Shown in pieces: positions 63,153 through 64,000 of a DNA stretch of 64,000 nucleotides. Under the pieces are notes generated by a model. The model saw only the letters and a list, made by a program, of their open reading frames with translations. It did not search any database and was not told the origin of the DNA. The stretch spans positions 1 to 64,000 of the forward strand of contig OMXP01000002.1 in NCBI GenBank assembly GCA_900315055.1. Direction: 5' to 3'. Made by a program: the position numbers and the translations under genes. The first letter of the stretch is position 1, and each line of letters starts with the position of its first letter. Source of the stretch: an uncultured Lachnospiraceae bacterium (GTDB taxonomy: Bacteria > Bacillota > Clostridia > Lachnospirales > Lachnospiraceae).

Positions 63153-63182
63153 ACTATACCCTGTCACCCGGGCGGTGCGCAA
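63153..63182 (-). promoter_or_regulatory. Promoter of the NCS2 permease gene
   Basis: On the minus strand TTGCGC (63182-63177), 18 bases, TATAGT (63158-63153). The transcript would begin only ~10 bases before the terminator stem. Confidence 0.55.
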
Positions 63183-63317
63183 TAAGGCGTGTTGCACAAA
63201 ATATCTCCCACTGCTTTCACGGCCTGCACAAGATTAAAAATGGTTTCTCTTCCCTTCCGGACGTGCTATGCTTTTCCTGCAACAGGATTTTCTGAGAACT
63301 CTTAGGAGGTGAACCCT

Positions 63318-63689
63318 ATGGAAACCATTCAGACCAAAAATGCACCGGCCGCGATCGGCCCGTATTCCCAGGCCAAGGTGACGGGATCTCTTGTCTTCGT
63401 CTCCGGCCAGATCCCGGTGGATCCCGCAACAGGAGCTGTTGCAGGGGAGTCCATCGAAGCACAGGCAGAGCAATCCTGCAAAAATGTCGGCGCCATCCTC
63501 ACCGCGGCGGGAAGCGGCTATGACAAAGTGGTAAAGACCGTCTGCTTCCTCTCCGACATGGGAGACTTTGCGGCCTTCAATGCGGTCTATGAGAAGTACT
63601 TCACAAGCCGCCCGGCAAGAAGCTGCGTTGCGGTAAAGGAGCTGCCGAAGGGTGTCAAGTGCGAGGTCGAGGCGATCGCAGAAATCTAA
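63318..63689 (+). CDS. ridA: RidA/YjgF/UK114 family enamine/imine deaminase
   Basis: 123 residues, normal length. 'APAAIGPYSQAKVTGSLVFV', 'SGQIPVDPATGAV' and 'SRPARSCVAVKELPKGVKCE' (catalytic Arg and the CVAV strand) are the RidA motifs. It hydrolyses reactive 2-aminoacrylate-type imines released by PLP enzymes. ATG 63318 is 5 bases after a GGAGGTGA; an in-frame GTG at 63309 lies within that site. It is divergent from the permease and precedes an amidohydrolase. Confidence 0.93.
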   Translation: METIQTKNAPAAIGPYSQAKVTGSLVFVSGQIPVDPATGAVAGESIEAQAEQSCKNVGAILTAAGSGYDKVVKTVCFLSDMGDFAAFNAVYEKYFTSRPARSCVAVKELPKGVKCEVEAIAEI

Positions 63690-63724
63690 TTTTGATTTAC
63701 AAGTTCATACAAAGTGACCTAAGG

Positions 63725-63770
63725 ATGGGGAGTCTGCAGCGGTGCGGACTCCCCATTTTCTTTCATTTTT
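63725..63770 (+). terminator. Intrinsic terminator of ridA
   Basis: ATGGGGAGTC (63725-63734) pairs with GACTCCCCAT (63747-63756), followed by TTTTCTTTC. Confidence 0.8.
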
Positions 63771-63873
63771 TCAGGACTTCTGATTTTTTTTCAGCACTTT
63801 GCCCCGGGATACGGTATGATAGAGGTGTCAATACGTGCAACCGGCACGAGAGAAAGAGAACTGGAGGTGTGCG

Positions 63874-64000
63874 ATGATCCTTGTCGGAAACGGAACCGTG
63901 GTCACGATGGATAACGAAAACCCGCTCATTGAAAGCGGTGCGGTGCTGATCGACGGACCGGTGATCCAGGCGGTCGGAAAGGAAGCGAAGCTTTCGCTGC
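63874..64000 (+). CDS. Amidohydrolase, SsnA-like, N-terminal part (cut by window end)
   Basis: The first 42 codons are present: 'MILVGNGTVVTMDNENPLIE' and 'SGAVLIDGPVIQAVGKEAKL'. This beta-sandwich start, with TxDxxxPxIExGAVxIDG, is typical of the SsnA/guanine-deaminase-like metal-dependent hydrolases. ATG 63874 follows CTGGAGGTG. The metal-binding HxH lies beyond the window. Context with the NCS2 permease suggests purine or pyrimidine deamination, but the fragment cannot show it. Confidence 0.7.
   Translation, partial: MILVGNGTVVTMDNENPLIESGAVLIDGPVIQAVGKEAKLSL

Noticed and set aside
1-64000. CRISPR arrays, tRNA or rRNA genes, prophage or complete insertion sequences
   Set aside because: I looked for regular direct repeats, cloverleaf ends and transposase/integrase motifs and found none that hold up; only the left edge hints at an insertion-sequence end.

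Overview
The window looks like chromosomal DNA of a fairly GC-rich Bacillota species, probably a clostridium close to the Lachnospiraceae. I infer this from the gene content (DegV, an Amt-PII fusion, an AmmeMemoRadiSam pair, FtsX-type ABC export, DtxR and TetR regulators), strong purine-rich ribosome-binding sites, and the absence of outer-membrane or LPS-specific genes. There is no rRNA gene here, so the lineage is a guess. I saw no tRNA, rRNA, CRISPR array or complete insertion sequence.

Bases 1-28127 are a large surface-polysaccharide region. It holds a 5'-truncated O-antigen polymerase-like gene with an unusual repeat-rich tail, a Wzx-type flippase, at least five family-2 glycosyltransferases and one GT4 enzyme, two polyprenyl-phosphate sugar transferases (GtrB/DPM1 type) with a DUF2304 partner, and a series of large multi-spanning membrane proteins (two DUF2142, PMT/ArnT-like, PF10131-like, GtrII-like). 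Interspersed are a lipid kinase, an alpha/beta hydrolase, a TetR regulator and a B12-binding radical SAM enzyme. Genes alternate in strand, and three convergent pairs overlap at their 3' ends, as in a mosaic locus.

Bases 28263-32658 carry a housekeeping island: a fused MEMO-AMMECR1 protein with its radical SAM partner, then an ammonium channel fused to a PII signalling domain. The channel gene is preceded by a structured leader and an intrinsic terminator placed before the start codon.

Bases 32705-45922 are the most interesting part: a ten-gene, same-strand operon behind one good promoter. It contains three MBOAT acyltransferases, each followed by an SGNH-like partner. Between the first and second pair lie an AMP-forming DltA-like ligase, a PLP-dependent decarboxylase and a small carrier protein. 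Between the second and third pair lies an 861-residue-class membrane protein. The layout suggests that an activated, possibly decarboxylated amino or other acid is tethered to the carrier and moved across the membrane onto a surface polymer. That substrate is unknown. A secreted EEP-family phosphatase/nuclease and UDP-glucose dehydrogenase (ugd) follow.

Bases 48407-64000 are mixed: a MATE transporter remnant, ferritin, an SGNH lipoprotein, a DtxR regulator with a candidate iron box, a HAD phosphatase overlapping a TetR gene, a metallophosphoesterase, an ABC exporter, an orphan AAA ATPase with three phased palindromes upstream, DegV, a methyltransferase, a purine/uracil-type permease behind a predicted attenuator, RidA, and the start of an SsnA-like amidohydrolase cut by the window end. 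All intergenic gaps are below about 300 bases. All functions are read from sequence alone, without database searches.
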